Assembly: GCF_004135735.1 (NCBI RefSeq)
Contig: NZ_CP012670.1
Location: forward strand, 3,121,501-3,185,500
Origin: Sorangium cellulosum
Lineage (GTDB): Bacteria > Myxococcota_A > Polyangia > Polyangiales > Polyangiaceae
DNA: 64,000 nt
Reading direction: 5' to 3'
Each line of letters begins with the position of its first letter. Position 1 is the stretch's first letter. Below are positions 46,808 to 55,099 of the stretch, piece by piece. The position numbers and the translations under genes are program-made. The notes beneath the pieces were generated by a model. That model was not told where the DNA came from and did no database searches. It worked only from the letters and a program-made list of their open reading frames with translations.

Positions 46808-48241
46808 TCACGGCTTCACGAGATCGCGCGCCACGGGCGCGTGCGCGCCGCGCGGGTGGCGCTTCAGGTAGAGCTCCGCGATGGGCCGCGCCGCCGCGCG
46901 GCCGCTCGTGCGCTCGACCGCCACCATCTTGCGGCCGAGCGCCTCGGCCGCGAACGGCCCCCCGGGCGCCTCGGCGAGGTACGTGTCGTACCAGGCGATG
47001 GCCGACCCGGGCGAGCCGCCGTCGTCGAGGAGGCGCCCGAGCAGGAAGGCCGCCGCCTTGCCCTGGCTCGTCCCCGGGAACCGCTTGCGCGTCGCCGAGA
47101 GCGCGCGCTGCGCCACGTCGCCGCGCCGCGCGTACCGCGCCGCGTCCCCGAGGGCGACCAGGTCGTCGAGCGAGCCCTGCTTCAGGACCCCGTCGAGGCC
47201 CCGTTGCTCGGCCTCGGCCAGGACCGACCGGAAATCGCCCGCCGCCACGCGCTTCGCCCAGCTCGGCGCCGCCGCGACCACCGCAGCGTCCGGAAGGCCC
47301 GCGGGCGCCCCCTCTGCCCGCGAGCCTCCCGGCCGTGCGACCCCGGCGGCGCCATCCGCACCGCCGCCGGGGCCGTTCGTCTCTCCCGCGCCCGAGGGCG
47401 CCGCGACCACCGCAGCGTCCGGAAGGCCCGCGGGCGCCCCCTCTGCCCGCGAGCCTCCCGGCCGTGCGACCCCGGCGGCGCCATCCGCACCGCCGCCGGG
47501 GCCGTTCGTCTCTCCCGCGCCCGAGGGCGCCGCGCTCGCCGCCTCGATGCTCGAGATCTGCATGTCGCCCTCGCGCAGCCGCGCGACGAGCCGCTGTCCG
47601 GCGCGGAGCGGCAGCCCGTCGGGCGAGAGCGGCCCGCGCACCGTCACGCTCCCCTCGCGCAGGTCGACGCGCAGGGTGCTGTCGCCGCGCGTCCAGGCCA
47701 CGTCGAACGCCGTCCCGGTGACCAGCACCGCGAACGGCCCCGCCTCGACGGCCCAGCGCGCCTTGGGCCGCGGCGTGACCCGCAGCGACGCCCGGCCGTC
47801 CTCCAGCAGCATGCGCGCCCCGGCCGCGTCGACCTCCGCCACGCGCAGCGCGCTGCCCGGCGCGAGCGCGACCGTGCTCCCGTCCGTGAAGCGGAGCCGC
47901 GCCTCGGCCTCCGCGGGCGCGGAGACGTACCCGCCCGCGGCCCCGGACGCGCCCTCGACGGCGTAGTCCAGCCGCTCGGCCGGCCAGAGCGCGACGAGCG
48001 CGACCGCGAGCGCCGCGGCGCCCGCGAGCGCGAACCCCCACCGCGGCCGCTCGACCAGCGCCCGCAGCCAGCGCGGCGGGGAGGCGCGGCCCGGGCCGGC
48101 CGCGCGGCGCGCGGCCGCGCCGCGGCTCACCGCCTCCACGAAGCGGTCGCGCTCGGCGGCGTCGTGCGCCGCGTCGACGTCGGCAGGGATGCCCCGCCGC
48201 GCGAGGGCGGCGAGCCGGCTCAATTTCTCGGCGTCATTCAT
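46808..48241 (-). CDS. FecR-like transmembrane protein with TPR-type C-terminus
   Basis: A 477-residue protein. ATG 48241 follows GGAGGAG and overlaps the end of the ECF sigma gene by 8 bases. Residues ~75-95 form one membrane helix (FALAGAAALAVALVALW). Next is a FecR-type domain (about 115-220: LRFTDGSTVALAPGSALRV, GPFAVLVTGTAFDVAW, LREGSVTVRGPL). Then comes a duplicated 43-residue low-complexity linker, and a C-terminal helical repeat domain (BamD/TolA-TPR type: FPGTSQGKAAAFLLGRLL, AIAWYDTYLAEAPGG). FecR proteins are anti-sigma or sigma regulators that receive a signal from an outer partner. The coupling to the sigma gene supports this. No TonB receptor is nearby. Confidence 0.85.
   Translation of the reverse strand: MNDAEKLSRLAALARRGIPADVDAAHDAAERDRFVEAVSRGAAARRAAGPGRASPPRWLRALVERPRWGFALAGAAALAVALVALWPAERLDYAVEGASGAAGGYVSAPAEAEARLRFTDGSTVALAPGSALRVAEVDAAGARMLLEDGRASLRVTPRPKARWAVEAGPFAVLVTGTAFDVAWTRGDSTLRVDLREGSVTVRGPLSPDGLPLRAGQRLVARLREGDMQISSIEAASAAPSGAGETNGPGGGADGAAGVARPGGSRAEGAPAGLPDAAVVAAPSGAGETNGPGGGADGAAGVARPGGSRAEGAPAGLPDAAVVAAAPSWAKRVAAGDFRSVLAEAEQRGLDGVLKQGSLDDLVALGDAARYARRGDVAQRALSATRKRFPGTSQGKAAAFLLGRLLDDGGSPGSAIAWYDTYLAEAPGGPFAAEALGRKMVAVERTSGRAAARPIAELYLKRHPRGAHAPVARDLVKP
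47270..47527. repeat. 129-bp tandem duplication in the FecR-like gene
   Basis: 47270-47398 and 47399-47527 are tandem, apparently identical 129-bp units. They duplicate 43 residues of the Gly/Ala-rich linker between the FecR and TPR-like regions and preserve frame. Near-identity suggests a recent event. Confidence 0.95.
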
Positions 48242-48875
48242 CGCGCTCTCCTCCGCAGGCAAGGAGGCTCCCGGGCAGATCGAGCTCGTGCGGGGCCTTC
48301 GTCAGGTAGGCCGAGAGCGCGGGATCGCGCTGCGCGGCGGTGAGGATCCGGTGCGAAGCGCGCGCGAGGTGGCGCTTCGTGGTGGCGAGGGAGCAGCCGA
48401 GCGCGGCCGCGATCTCGGTGAGCTCGAGCCCCTCGATGAACCGGAGGACGAAGAGCGTCCGGGACCGGTCGTCCACCTGGTCGAGGATGCGGTAGAGCCG
48501 CGCGAGCGCCGCGCGGCCCTGCGGATCCTGCTGCGCGCTGCCGGCGTCCGGGAGCTCGCCCGAGCTCGAGAGCTGGAGCCAGCGGCGCAGGCGCCTGCGG
48601 CGCAGCTCGGCGCGCGCGACGCGCACCGCGATGCCGACGATGAAGCTCGAGAGGAGCGACGGATCCCGCAGGTCCTTGGCCACGCGGAAGAAGCGCAGGA
48701 ACGTGTCCTGCACGTGATCGTCGACCTCGTCGCCCGGCCCGAGGGTGCGCTTCAGGATCCTGCGCACGAGGGGCGCGAACCGCTGCCACACGATCGGCGC
48801 GGCGCCCGGGTGCCCCTGGGCCGCGGCGCGCGCCAGCGCCTCGTCGTCCGTCGCGGAGAGCGGCAGCGCCTGCAC
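48234..48875 (-). CDS. ECF-type RNA polymerase sigma factor
   Basis: A 213-residue sigma70-family factor of the ECF group. Region 2 is recognisable (APLVRRILKRTLGPGDEVDDHVQDTFLRFF), and region 4 carries the helix-turn-helix LFVLRFIEGLELTEIAAALGCSLATTKRHLARA. It would recruit RNA polymerase to its own promoter set. The start was set at GTG 48875 behind AGAGGGG; the longer frame (48974) begins with a proline-rich, poorly conserved stretch. The stop overlaps the FecR-like gene, forming a sigma/regulator pair. A ~35-residue C-terminal tail goes beyond the usual ECF end. Confidence 0.9.
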   Translation of the reverse strand: MQALPLSATDDEALARAAAQGHPGAAPIVWQRFAPLVRRILKRTLGPGDEVDDHVQDTFLRFFRVAKDLRDPSLLSSFIVGIAVRVARAELRRRRLRRWLQLSSSGELPDAGSAQQDPQGRAALARLYRILDQVDDRSRTLFVLRFIEGLELTEIAAALGCSLATTKRHLARASHRILTAAQRDPALSAYLTKAPHELDLPGSLLACGGERDE

Positions 48876-49223
48876 GCTACCCCTCTGCGCGGCGGACGCG
48901 ACCCCTGTCAAGGGGGGGACGGTCGAGCGGCGCGTTCGGGTCACGCCCAGCAGTGTCGTGCTCGGCGCGTCCACGGCTCAGAAATCGACGCGTGCCCCAC
49001 CCCGGGAGCGCGCGCCCCGACGTCGCCCACCGCGCGCCGCGGTGGCCGCTCTCCCCTCCGACGCCGAGCCTTCCCGCAACGCCGCCAGGTGAGGGGCCCT
49101 GGGGGGATTGTATACGTTTGGGATGGAAAACGGCGCGGCAGCAGATGCCAGGTTTGCGGATCTGCTGCACGGCCATGCGGCGGACGACCTTCTCCATCAC
49201 GGGGCGGAGAGCATCGAGCCGGA
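48876..49223. other. Intergenic region, no gene seen
   Basis: Between the ECF sigma start and the small 120-residue gene, both on the minus strand. No coding or RNA feature is supported; it probably contains the sigma-gene promoter. Confidence 0.45.
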
Positions 49224-49586
49224 TCAGTTGGCGAGCTTGTTCTCCTCGCGCCGGCCGAAGATCGCCTCCCAGTTCGAGCGGTAGGTGTCGGTCGCGACCT
49301 GCGCGGGGCCCGCGCGCCGCGCCTCTGCCGCGTGTGGCGCCGGGACGAGCACCTCCACGTCGAAGAGCCGGCCGTGCTCGGGCCGCTGCGTCAGCTTCAC
49401 GAGGTCTCCGGTCAGCGGGCGCCCGTGCTCGGTGGGCCGCAGCTCCCCGATCTCGATCCGGTCCTCCCGGCTCCGGATCACCCGGAAGCCCTCGCCCTGC
49501 TCGACGGGGCTGTGGATGAACACCACGTCCTGGCTCGCGGCCGGCACGGACTTGTCGCGTTTCTGCGGCGGCTCGTCTTGGCCCAT
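49224..49586 (-). CDS. Small conserved-looking hypothetical protein (120 aa)
   Basis: A 120-residue cytoplasmic protein from ATG 49586, lying at the end of a much longer shadow frame. The text is typical of a real protein in codon use and composition: SQDVVFIHSPVEQGEGFRVI, REDRIEIGELRPTEHGRPLT, DLVKLTQRPEHGRLFDVEVL, then a C-terminal TYRSNWEAIFGRREENKLAN. It may be a small beta-rich domain. I do not recognise the family. It overlaps no other supported gene; the PilZ gene starts divergently 226 bases away. Confidence 0.6.
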   Translation of the reverse strand: MGQDEPPQKRDKSVPAASQDVVFIHSPVEQGEGFRVIRSREDRIEIGELRPTEHGRPLTGDLVKLTQRPEHGRLFDVEVLVPAPHAAEARRAGPAQVATDTYRSNWEAIFGRREENKLAN

Positions 49587-49811
49587 CTCCGCGAGCTTCC
49601 CACGTTTGCCCCCCGGCGCGCCAGGCGAAGCGAGCGGTCGGCCGGGCGCCCGCGCGACGCCGCCGCGCCGCGCCGCGCTGCTGCCCGCGCGCGCTCCAAA
49701 ACTTGGCCACCGCGAGGCTTCGGCCGTACTGCCGGCCAGAGGGCCTCTCTGCTGGGCGGAGGGCCTGCGATCGCGGGCGCGGCCTCGCGGCAGAGGCGGA
49801 GGAGTGGACGC

Positions 49812-52082
49812 ATGAACGTTCGAGGCGCAGAGGGAGATGGCGTTCGCAGGGCGCCGGAGTCCGTGGAGAGAGAGCGCGAGGGCGGCGGAGAGCGGCGCGG
49901 AGGCGCCGGTCAGCGGGTCCGCATCGAGGCGCTCGTCGCGGTCGGCGAGACGTCGGGCGGCGGCTTCGAGGCCGAGTCGATCGACATGTCCCCGGAGGGA
50001 ATGCGCCTGCGCACGGCGTACCTGCCGAAGGTCGGCGACGCGCTGATCTGCCGCTTCGACGGGCTCGGCAAGGAGCTCGTCGTCGAGGGCGAGGTCTGCT
50101 GGCGGGCCGAGCAGGCGCGCGGCGGGGAGTTCGGCCTGCGCTTCACCGGCCTCGACGCCGAGGCGGAGGAGACGGTGCGCGCGATGTGCGCCTCGATGGA
50201 CGGGGGCGCGGCGCGCCCCGCGTCGGAGCTCGCCGCCCCCGCCGCCGCGGCGCCGGCCGCCCTCGAGGCGGCGCAGCGGGGCGCGCGCGTGCGGCTCCAC
50301 ATCGACGGGCTGGGCTCGCCCATGAAGGCGCGCGTGCGCGGGGGCGGGGCCGACGAGCTCGAGGTCGGGTCCAACCTGGAGTTCCTCAAGGTGGGTCGCA
50401 CCCTCGAGCTGGAGGAGGTCGAGCGGGGCACGCGCCGCGAGGCGTACATCGACCACGTGAAGGTCGAGATCGACCCGGCGACGAGCGTGCCGCAGCTCGT
50501 GGTGTCGCTGCGCTACGACGCGCCGCGCGCCGCCAGGGCGTCGCGGCCGCGGCTCGCGCCGCCCGAGGGCCAGCCCGCGGCGAGGACGTCGACCTCGGCC
50601 AGCCAGCCCCCGGCGAAGCCGTCGCCGACCCTGGTCAGCCAGCCCCCGGCGAAGCCGTCGCCGACCCTGGTCAGCCAGCCCGCGGCGAGGACGGCGCCGG
50701 CAGACGACGGCGCGCCGGCGCGCCCGTCGGCGGCGCCGCCGCGCGTGTCGACGACGCCGGCGCGCCCGTCGTCGCCGCCGCCGCGCGATCCGGCCGAGGA
50801 AGCGCGGTCTGGCGCGAGCGCCGAGCCGGACGCCGGCGCGAGCGGCCGGGCCGCGGCCGACGACGGCGACGACCAGGACGGCGACCTGTCGCCGGCGCCG
50901 CGCGATGCGCGGGCGGGCGCAGAGGCGCCGTCGTCGGCGTCGGACGCGGTCGCGTCGTCGGCACAGGACGCGCCGGACGGGGCGGAGGCGGAGGCGGCCG
51001 CCGCCGGGCAGCCGAGCCGGCTGCGCGACGTGGGCGAGAAGGCCGCGAAGGCGGGCAAGGTGGTGGCGGGCAAGCTCGGGCCTGCGCTCGCCGGGGCCGG
51101 CTCGCGCGCGGCCTCCGCGATGGCTGGCGTGGTGGCGAGGATCCGGAGCCGGCGCGCCGCGGCCGCGGCCGGCGAGGGCGCCGGGGCGGGCAAGGACGGC
51201 GGCGCGCGCCGCACGACGGCGCCGCCGCCGGCCGGCGCGCTCAAGTCCGGTGGGCGCCGGCTGGTGCGCGAGGAGGCCGACGCAGGGGCGGGCGGCGAGG
51301 CGGCGGAGCCGCAGCGCTTCAACCCGAAGGCCGCCGCGCTGGGGAGCTTCCTGGGCCTCGCGACGGTGCTCGTGCTGTTCGGCGCGGCGCGCCTGGTCGG
51401 CCTGGTCGGCGGCGGCGCCCCCTCGGGCGAGGCCGCCGGGACCGCCGAGAGCGCGCCGGCGCTGCCGGCGGCGTCCGGCGCGCCGGCGCTCGCGGCGGCC
51501 GCGGCGCCGGCCGCGGCGGGCGGCGCGCTGACGGCGAACGTCCCGCTGTTCGGCGCGACGCCGCTGTCGACGACCGAGCCGGTGCCGCCGACGCCGCCGG
51601 CGTCGAGCGCTCAGGCCGACGATTCGCTCGATCCCGGGATGCCGGGCGGGCCCGGCGACGAGGACGCGGACGAGGACGACGAGCGGGCGGCGCCGCAGGA
51701 GTGGGGCAGGGGGGTCGTGCGGAGCCCGACCGTGCTGCGGCTGAAGATGGACGGCCCGATCGAGGAGGTGACCGGCGCCGCCGGCGCGATGGGCTTCACG
51801 GTGTCGCTGCCCGACCGGCGCGCGCTGTCCTCGGGCAGCGGCCTCGCCCGCAAGGACAAGCGGATCGCGTCGGTGCGCGTGGTCAACACGCCGCACGGCG
51901 CGGAGGTCACCTTGAAGTTCAAGGATGGCGTGCCCGCCTACAGGGCGAAGGCGCGCGGCGATCGCCTGGAGATCGCGATCGGCCGTGACGAGCCGAAGAA
52001 GGTGGCGTCGAAGTCGAAGAAGGAGAAGGACAGGAAGAAGTCGAGCGACGACAAGAAGCGCGACAAGGACAAGGAGCGCTGA
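49812..52082 (+). CDS. PilZ-domain transmembrane protein with AMIN-like C-terminus
   Basis: A 756-residue protein. ATG 49812 follows GGAGGA. Residues ~35-130 are a PilZ domain (RVRIEALVAVGETSGGGFEA, SIDMSPEGMRLRT, ELVVEGEVCWRAEQA, FGLRFTGL). A second PilZ-like or beta-barrel unit follows (~155-240). PilZ domains bind cyclic di-GMP, but the RxxxR plus D/NxSxxG binding set is only partly visible. Residues ~245-500 are a disordered Ala/Pro/Ser linker; one membrane helix (FLGLATVLVLFGAARLVGLV) lies near 510-537. The C-terminal part (~630-720) looks like an AMIN domain (VVRSPTVLRLKMDGPIEEVT), followed by a Lys/Asp-rich tail. It could link c-di-GMP to cell-wall or secretin functions; this is inference. 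Confidence 0.8.
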   Translation: MNVRGAEGDGVRRAPESVEREREGGGERRGGAGQRVRIEALVAVGETSGGGFEAESIDMSPEGMRLRTAYLPKVGDALICRFDGLGKELVVEGEVCWRAEQARGGEFGLRFTGLDAEAEETVRAMCASMDGGAARPASELAAPAAAAPAALEAAQRGARVRLHIDGLGSPMKARVRGGGADELEVGSNLEFLKVGRTLELEEVERGTRREAYIDHVKVEIDPATSVPQLVVSLRYDAPRAARASRPRLAPPEGQPAARTSTSASQPPAKPSPTLVSQPPAKPSPTLVSQPAARTAPADDGAPARPSAAPPRVSTTPARPSSPPPRDPAEEARSGASAEPDAGASGRAAADDGDDQDGDLSPAPRDARAGAEAPSSASDAVASSAQDAPDGAEAEAAAAGQPSRLRDVGEKAAKAGKVVAGKLGPALAGAGSRAASAMAGVVARIRSRRAAAAAGEGAGAGKDGGARRTTAPPPAGALKSGGRRLVREEADAGAGGEAAEPQRFNPKAAALGSFLGLATVLVLFGAARLVGLVGGGAPSGEAAGTAESAPALPAASGAPALAAAAAPAAAGGALTANVPLFGATPLSTTEPVPPTPPASSAQADDSLDPGMPGGPGDEDADEDDERAAPQEWGRGVVRSPTVLRLKMDGPIEEVTGAAGAMGFTVSLPDRRALSSGSGLARKDKRIASVRVVNTPHGAEVTLKFKDGVPAYRAKARGDRLEIAIGRDEPKKVASKSKKEKDRKKSSDDKKRDKDKER
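50601..50672. repeat. 36-bp tandem duplication in the PilZ-TM gene
   Basis: 50601-50636 and 50637-50672 are tandem 36-bp units encoding SQPPAKPSPTLV twice in the linker; a partial third unit follows. Frame is preserved. Confidence 0.95.
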
Positions 52083-52092
52083 CGCGCTCTTG

Positions 52093-52132
52093 CCCGGCGG
52101 CCGGAGGCGGAGAGCGCCACCGGGCCGCCGGG
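52093..52132 (+). terminator. Hairpin after the PilZ-TM gene
   Basis: CCCGGCGGCC (52093-52102) and GGCCGCCGGG (52123-52132) form a 10-bp stem with a 20-base loop just after the stop codon. No T-run. Confidence 0.45.
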
Positions 52133-52494
52133 CCATCTCCCGATCTCCCCCCGACCCCTCCCGCGCGCCGCCAGTACGCTGGCCATCGTGGCGAGCGCAG
52201 GCCCCACGAGCGACGCGCCAGCGGCAGACCTGGGCGACGGCGCGCTGGCGCGCCTCGCCCGCCACGACCCCTGTCACCCCTGTCCGCAAGGCCGCGAGCA
52301 GCCCTCGGTCATGGATCCCGCCCGGCGTTCCCGGGCACCGGACCGCGCGCACGCCGGCGTGCGCCAATCCCATGCCGAGTCGCGCCACAGGGGACTCGCT
52401 CGGGTGGCGCCTTGATCTGGCGCTTCTCGTCGTGATCTCGCGTGGATTCGTGGGGGGGATGGGGAGGGAGCGCGGATTGCTTGGGGCGGGAGCC

Positions 52495-52632
52495 GGGCGT
52501 CGGCTTCGCTCGTCGTACTTCGAGAAGATCACCGGGGACTTCGAGCGCATGAACGACCAGGAGTGGACCATCGAGCTCGAGAGCGCGACGCCCGACGATG
52601 TGCCCTGGATGAAGGATCTCGTCTCCCGTTGA
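52495..52632 (+). other. Orphan coding-like C-terminal fragment
   Basis: In one plus-strand frame the text turns protein-like (RSSYFEKITGDFERMNDQEW, then TPDDVPWMKDLVSR and stop). GC at third positions is high, unlike the random text before it. There is no credible start. It could be the tail of a lost gene. The rest of 52133-52678 holds nothing I can support. Confidence 0.3.
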
Positions 52633-52678
52633 TTCCGTCCTCGCAGAGCTCGGTGCCGGGTTGAGCTCAGATAAAGAA

Positions 52679-52753
52679 CCAGAGCGGCACGGAGAACACC
52701 GAGAGAGAAAGAAGAATACAATTCCTCTCTCTGTGCCCTCTGTGCCTCTGTGG
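52679..52753. repeat. CACAGAG-type inverted repeat (MITE-like)
   Basis: The left arm (CCAGAGCGGCACGGAGAACA plus ~15 more) and the right arm (52722-52753, reverse CCACAGAGGCACAGAGGGCA) form an imperfect hairpin with a short AT-rich loop. It sits about 60 bases before the next gene. Same family as 32221-32249. Confidence 0.7.
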
Positions 52754-52815
52754 ATGGAATTTCTCTCATTTTCTCGTGATTTCAACCTGTTCGGTGTTCT
52801 AGAGGAGGTTTTCCC

Positions 52816-53574
52816 ATGCGCTCGATGGCCTCGATCCTGCTCAGCGCCGCGCTCCTTGCCTGCGGCGACGCATCCTCCCCTCCGCCCGTATCTACCGCCG
52901 GTGAGGGCGGCTCGGGGGGCAGCGGCGCCGCCGGGGCCGGCGGCGCCACGACGTCGGGCAGCACCTCCAGCGCCGGGGCCGGCGGCGAAGGGGGCGCCGG
53001 GGCGGGGGGCGCCGGCGGCTCGGCCTCGGGGGCCATCGTCCTGTCGATCGCGACGCCCGAGGAGTGCAGCCGCCAGGAGCGCGAGCTGGGCGCCATCGGC
53101 CCAGGCCCCGCCGAGATCGACGTGATCGCGCTGGGGCGCTTCGAGGCGCCGGAGCCGATGCTCGTCGAGGAATTCAGCTACTGGTCGTGCTCCGGCGTGC
53201 GGCACGAGGTGGTCTTCTTCAGCTCCGCCTCCGCGGCGCCCGACGAGGACGCGGCGCTCCGGACCCTCCAGGTGCCCGAGCTCCCCAGCATCGGCGACGC
53301 CGCGCACAAGATCGCCATTCCCATCGACCCGCCGCTCCTGCTGGACGCCGAGCATCGCTATGGCTACTTCGGCGTGCGGATGATGCGCGACGAGGCGGAC
53401 GCCGCGGACGCCATGTGCGTCGTCTCCTGTCGCGACAGCGCGCAGCCCGAGCGCAATTACTGGTCTGACAGCGCCGAGGCGCCGTTCGGGTGGAAGCAGC
53501 TCTCGGGATCGCCCACCCCGGGTACGGGCCTCGATGAGGATTACATGTTCTCGGTGGCCGGGCGGCCGCAGTGA
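52816..53574 (+). CDS. Hypothetical lipoprotein with Gly-rich linker
   Basis: A 252-residue lipoprotein. ATG 52816 follows AGAGGAGG; the signal ends in a lipobox LLAC. Residues ~18-75 are a Gly/Ala/Ser linker (GGSGGSGAAGAGG). The rest is a globular domain with Cys residues and an aromatic core (FSYWSCSGVRHEVVFFSS, HRYGYFGVRMMRDEAD, CVVSCRDSAQPERNYWSD). No family recognised. It belongs to the class of linker-bearing surface lipoproteins typical of these bacteria. An MITE-like repeat lies just upstream and may carry its promoter. Confidence 0.7.
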   Translation: MRSMASILLSAALLACGDASSPPPVSTAGEGGSGGSGAAGAGGATTSGSTSSAGAGGEGGAGAGGAGGSASGAIVLSIATPEECSRQERELGAIGPGPAEIDVIALGRFEAPEPMLVEEFSYWSCSGVRHEVVFFSSASAAPDEDAALRTLQVPELPSIGDAAHKIAIPIDPPLLLDAEHRYGYFGVRMMRDEADAADAMCVVSCRDSAQPERNYWSDSAEAPFGWKQLSGSPTPGTGLDEDYMFSVAGRPQ

Positions 53575-54080
53575 CCGCGCGACCACCCCGAGCAGCAGCT
53601 CCCCACCGCCGCGGCGCGCACCGCCGCCCGCGCTGACTGGGGCGCGCTCGTCGACCTCTCCTCCCTCTCCCCACGCCGCATCACGCTGTCCGCCGGCCCG
53701 CCCATCCAGGAGCCCGGGCGCGGCTCGGCGGCGTATCGCCGGTTCGTCCGGAGGGCGACTTCGTCCCTCCGTTCGGCATGCTGTAACACCTCGTGATGAG
53801 ATGTTGCCGTCCAGGCACCCTTGTCATGCCTTCAAGAAACTCATTTGATGGCTTGGAAATACGTCCACTTCGTATATAGATTTTTCTTGCGGACGGACGC
53901 CCTCGTTGCGGGGAGACAGGAGAGCGTCCTTGTTCGCGTGTGTCGATCACGCGGATGCCGGCGGCCTGGCTCCGGCCAGGGCCGAAGACGCCGCTCGTTT
54001 GTGACCATCTCACGCTCGCCCTTCAGCCGCAGAGCTGGCGCTCGTCCCGCAGGCGCACCTTTGCAGACAGGAGCAGGTCG
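53575..54080. other. Intergenic region with a candidate promoter
   Basis: No gene is supported. A possible sigma70-like promoter has TTGGAA at 53853-53858 and TATAGA at 53875-53880, with 16-base spacing. It would leave a ~200-base leader before the gene at 54081. The region is locally AT-rich around 53840-53890. Confidence 0.45.
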
Positions 54081-55097
54081 ATGTTCAACCCTCGTTGCTT
54101 CAAACCGCGCCACATCGGGCTCTTCATCGCGCTCGGGGCGGGCCTCTTGACGGCCGGATCGTCCGGCCTCGCGGGCTCGCCCCTCGAGGCGCAATCGGGA
54201 GGTGACCACCGCGAGGGGTTCATGACCCTCCCCCTCTACCGCGGCGTCGCGGTCCCGCCGGAGGCGACGGTCATCGCCCTCCCCAACAACTGCGAGCGCC
54301 AGATGCAGGCGACGCTGCGATGGAGCGAGGAGGAGAACTGGGTCAAGGTCAAGGTCACCGGAAAGGGGGTGCTGGTGCCGCACCCGAGCGTCGATCGCAC
54401 CCCGGGGGTGAACTACTTCCCGAACCCGTTCTGGCCCGAGATCGAGGACATCGTGAACGGGCGCTACCAGTTCTGGATCATCAGCCAGGCCGGGCTCCTC
54501 GACTTCTACTACGACGCCACCACGAAGGATCTGCTGGGCAGCGCGCTCGACTTCGCGACGCCCCCGCCGAGCTCGACCACGATCGCGCTCCCGACGGTGC
54601 GGGCCATCGGCTCGCCGTTCTTCCAGCCGAACAGGAAGGGGGATGTGGATCTCGAGTTCACCCTCGCCTACGACAGGACCGTGCGCGGGGATCTGCCCGA
54701 GTACGCCCAGGTGGTGGAGGGCTTCCCGCCGCCCAACCTGTGCCTCTCGGACCCGTACCGCATCGACCTCTCCACGATCCGCGGCTACGCCAGGACGCTG
54801 CCGGCGTCGGAGGCCGTCAGCTTCGCGGATTACCTCCGCAACGGCTTCTTCGTGAGCATCACCATCGAGCCGCCGGAGTACTACACGTTCCCGCCGCTCG
54901 ATCACCTGTTCTCCACCTACAGCAACGGCACCCAGTTCGGCGGGGTCGTCCCCCGGGGATACGCCTGGGATATCGACGCGACGTTCGGGAACGTGGCGCC
55001 GCCGATCCGGCCCTTCGCGGGGGCGGGGCAATGCGAGGACTTCTTCTCCGGCGTGCACACCAAGGGCCTGAACTTCTGCAGCCCCGAGGGGAGGTGA
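54081..55097 (+). CDS. Hypothetical exported protein in operon with dihaem lipoprotein
   Basis: A 338-residue exported protein. ATG 54081 is preceded by AGGAG. Signal peptide: RHIGLFIALGAGLLTAGSSG with a signal-peptidase I type site. The mature chain has a regular, soluble-protein look with many Tyr/Pro: LRWSEEENWVKVKVTGKGVL, GRYQFWIISQAGLLDFYYD, DVDLEFTLAYDRTVRGDLP. Several Cys are present, including a pair near the end (GQCEDFFSGVHTKGLNFC). No family known to me. The next gene starts 2 bases after its stop, so the two are almost certainly co-expressed; this protein may be a partner or electron-transfer subunit of the dihaem protein (inference). Confidence 0.7.
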   Translation: MFNPRCFKPRHIGLFIALGAGLLTAGSSGLAGSPLEAQSGGDHREGFMTLPLYRGVAVPPEATVIALPNNCERQMQATLRWSEEENWVKVKVTGKGVLVPHPSVDRTPGVNYFPNPFWPEIEDIVNGRYQFWIISQAGLLDFYYDATTKDLLGSALDFATPPPSSTTIALPTVRAIGSPFFQPNRKGDVDLEFTLAYDRTVRGDLPEYAQVVEGFPPPNLCLSDPYRIDLSTIRGYARTLPASEAVSFADYLRNGFFVSITIEPPEYYTFPPLDHLFSTYSNGTQFGGVVPRGYAWDIDATFGNVAPPIRPFAGAGQCEDFFSGVHTKGLNFCSPEGR

Positions 55098-55099
55098 CC

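Noticed and set aside
48974..48975. Upstream start for the ECF sigma factor
   Set aside because: The added ~33 residues are low-complexity and lack a ribosome site; GTG 48875 has AGAGGGG nearby.
49224..52769. 1181-codon minus-strand frame
   Set aside because: Only its last 120 residues (49224-49586) look like a protein; the rest is antisense to the PilZ-TM gene.
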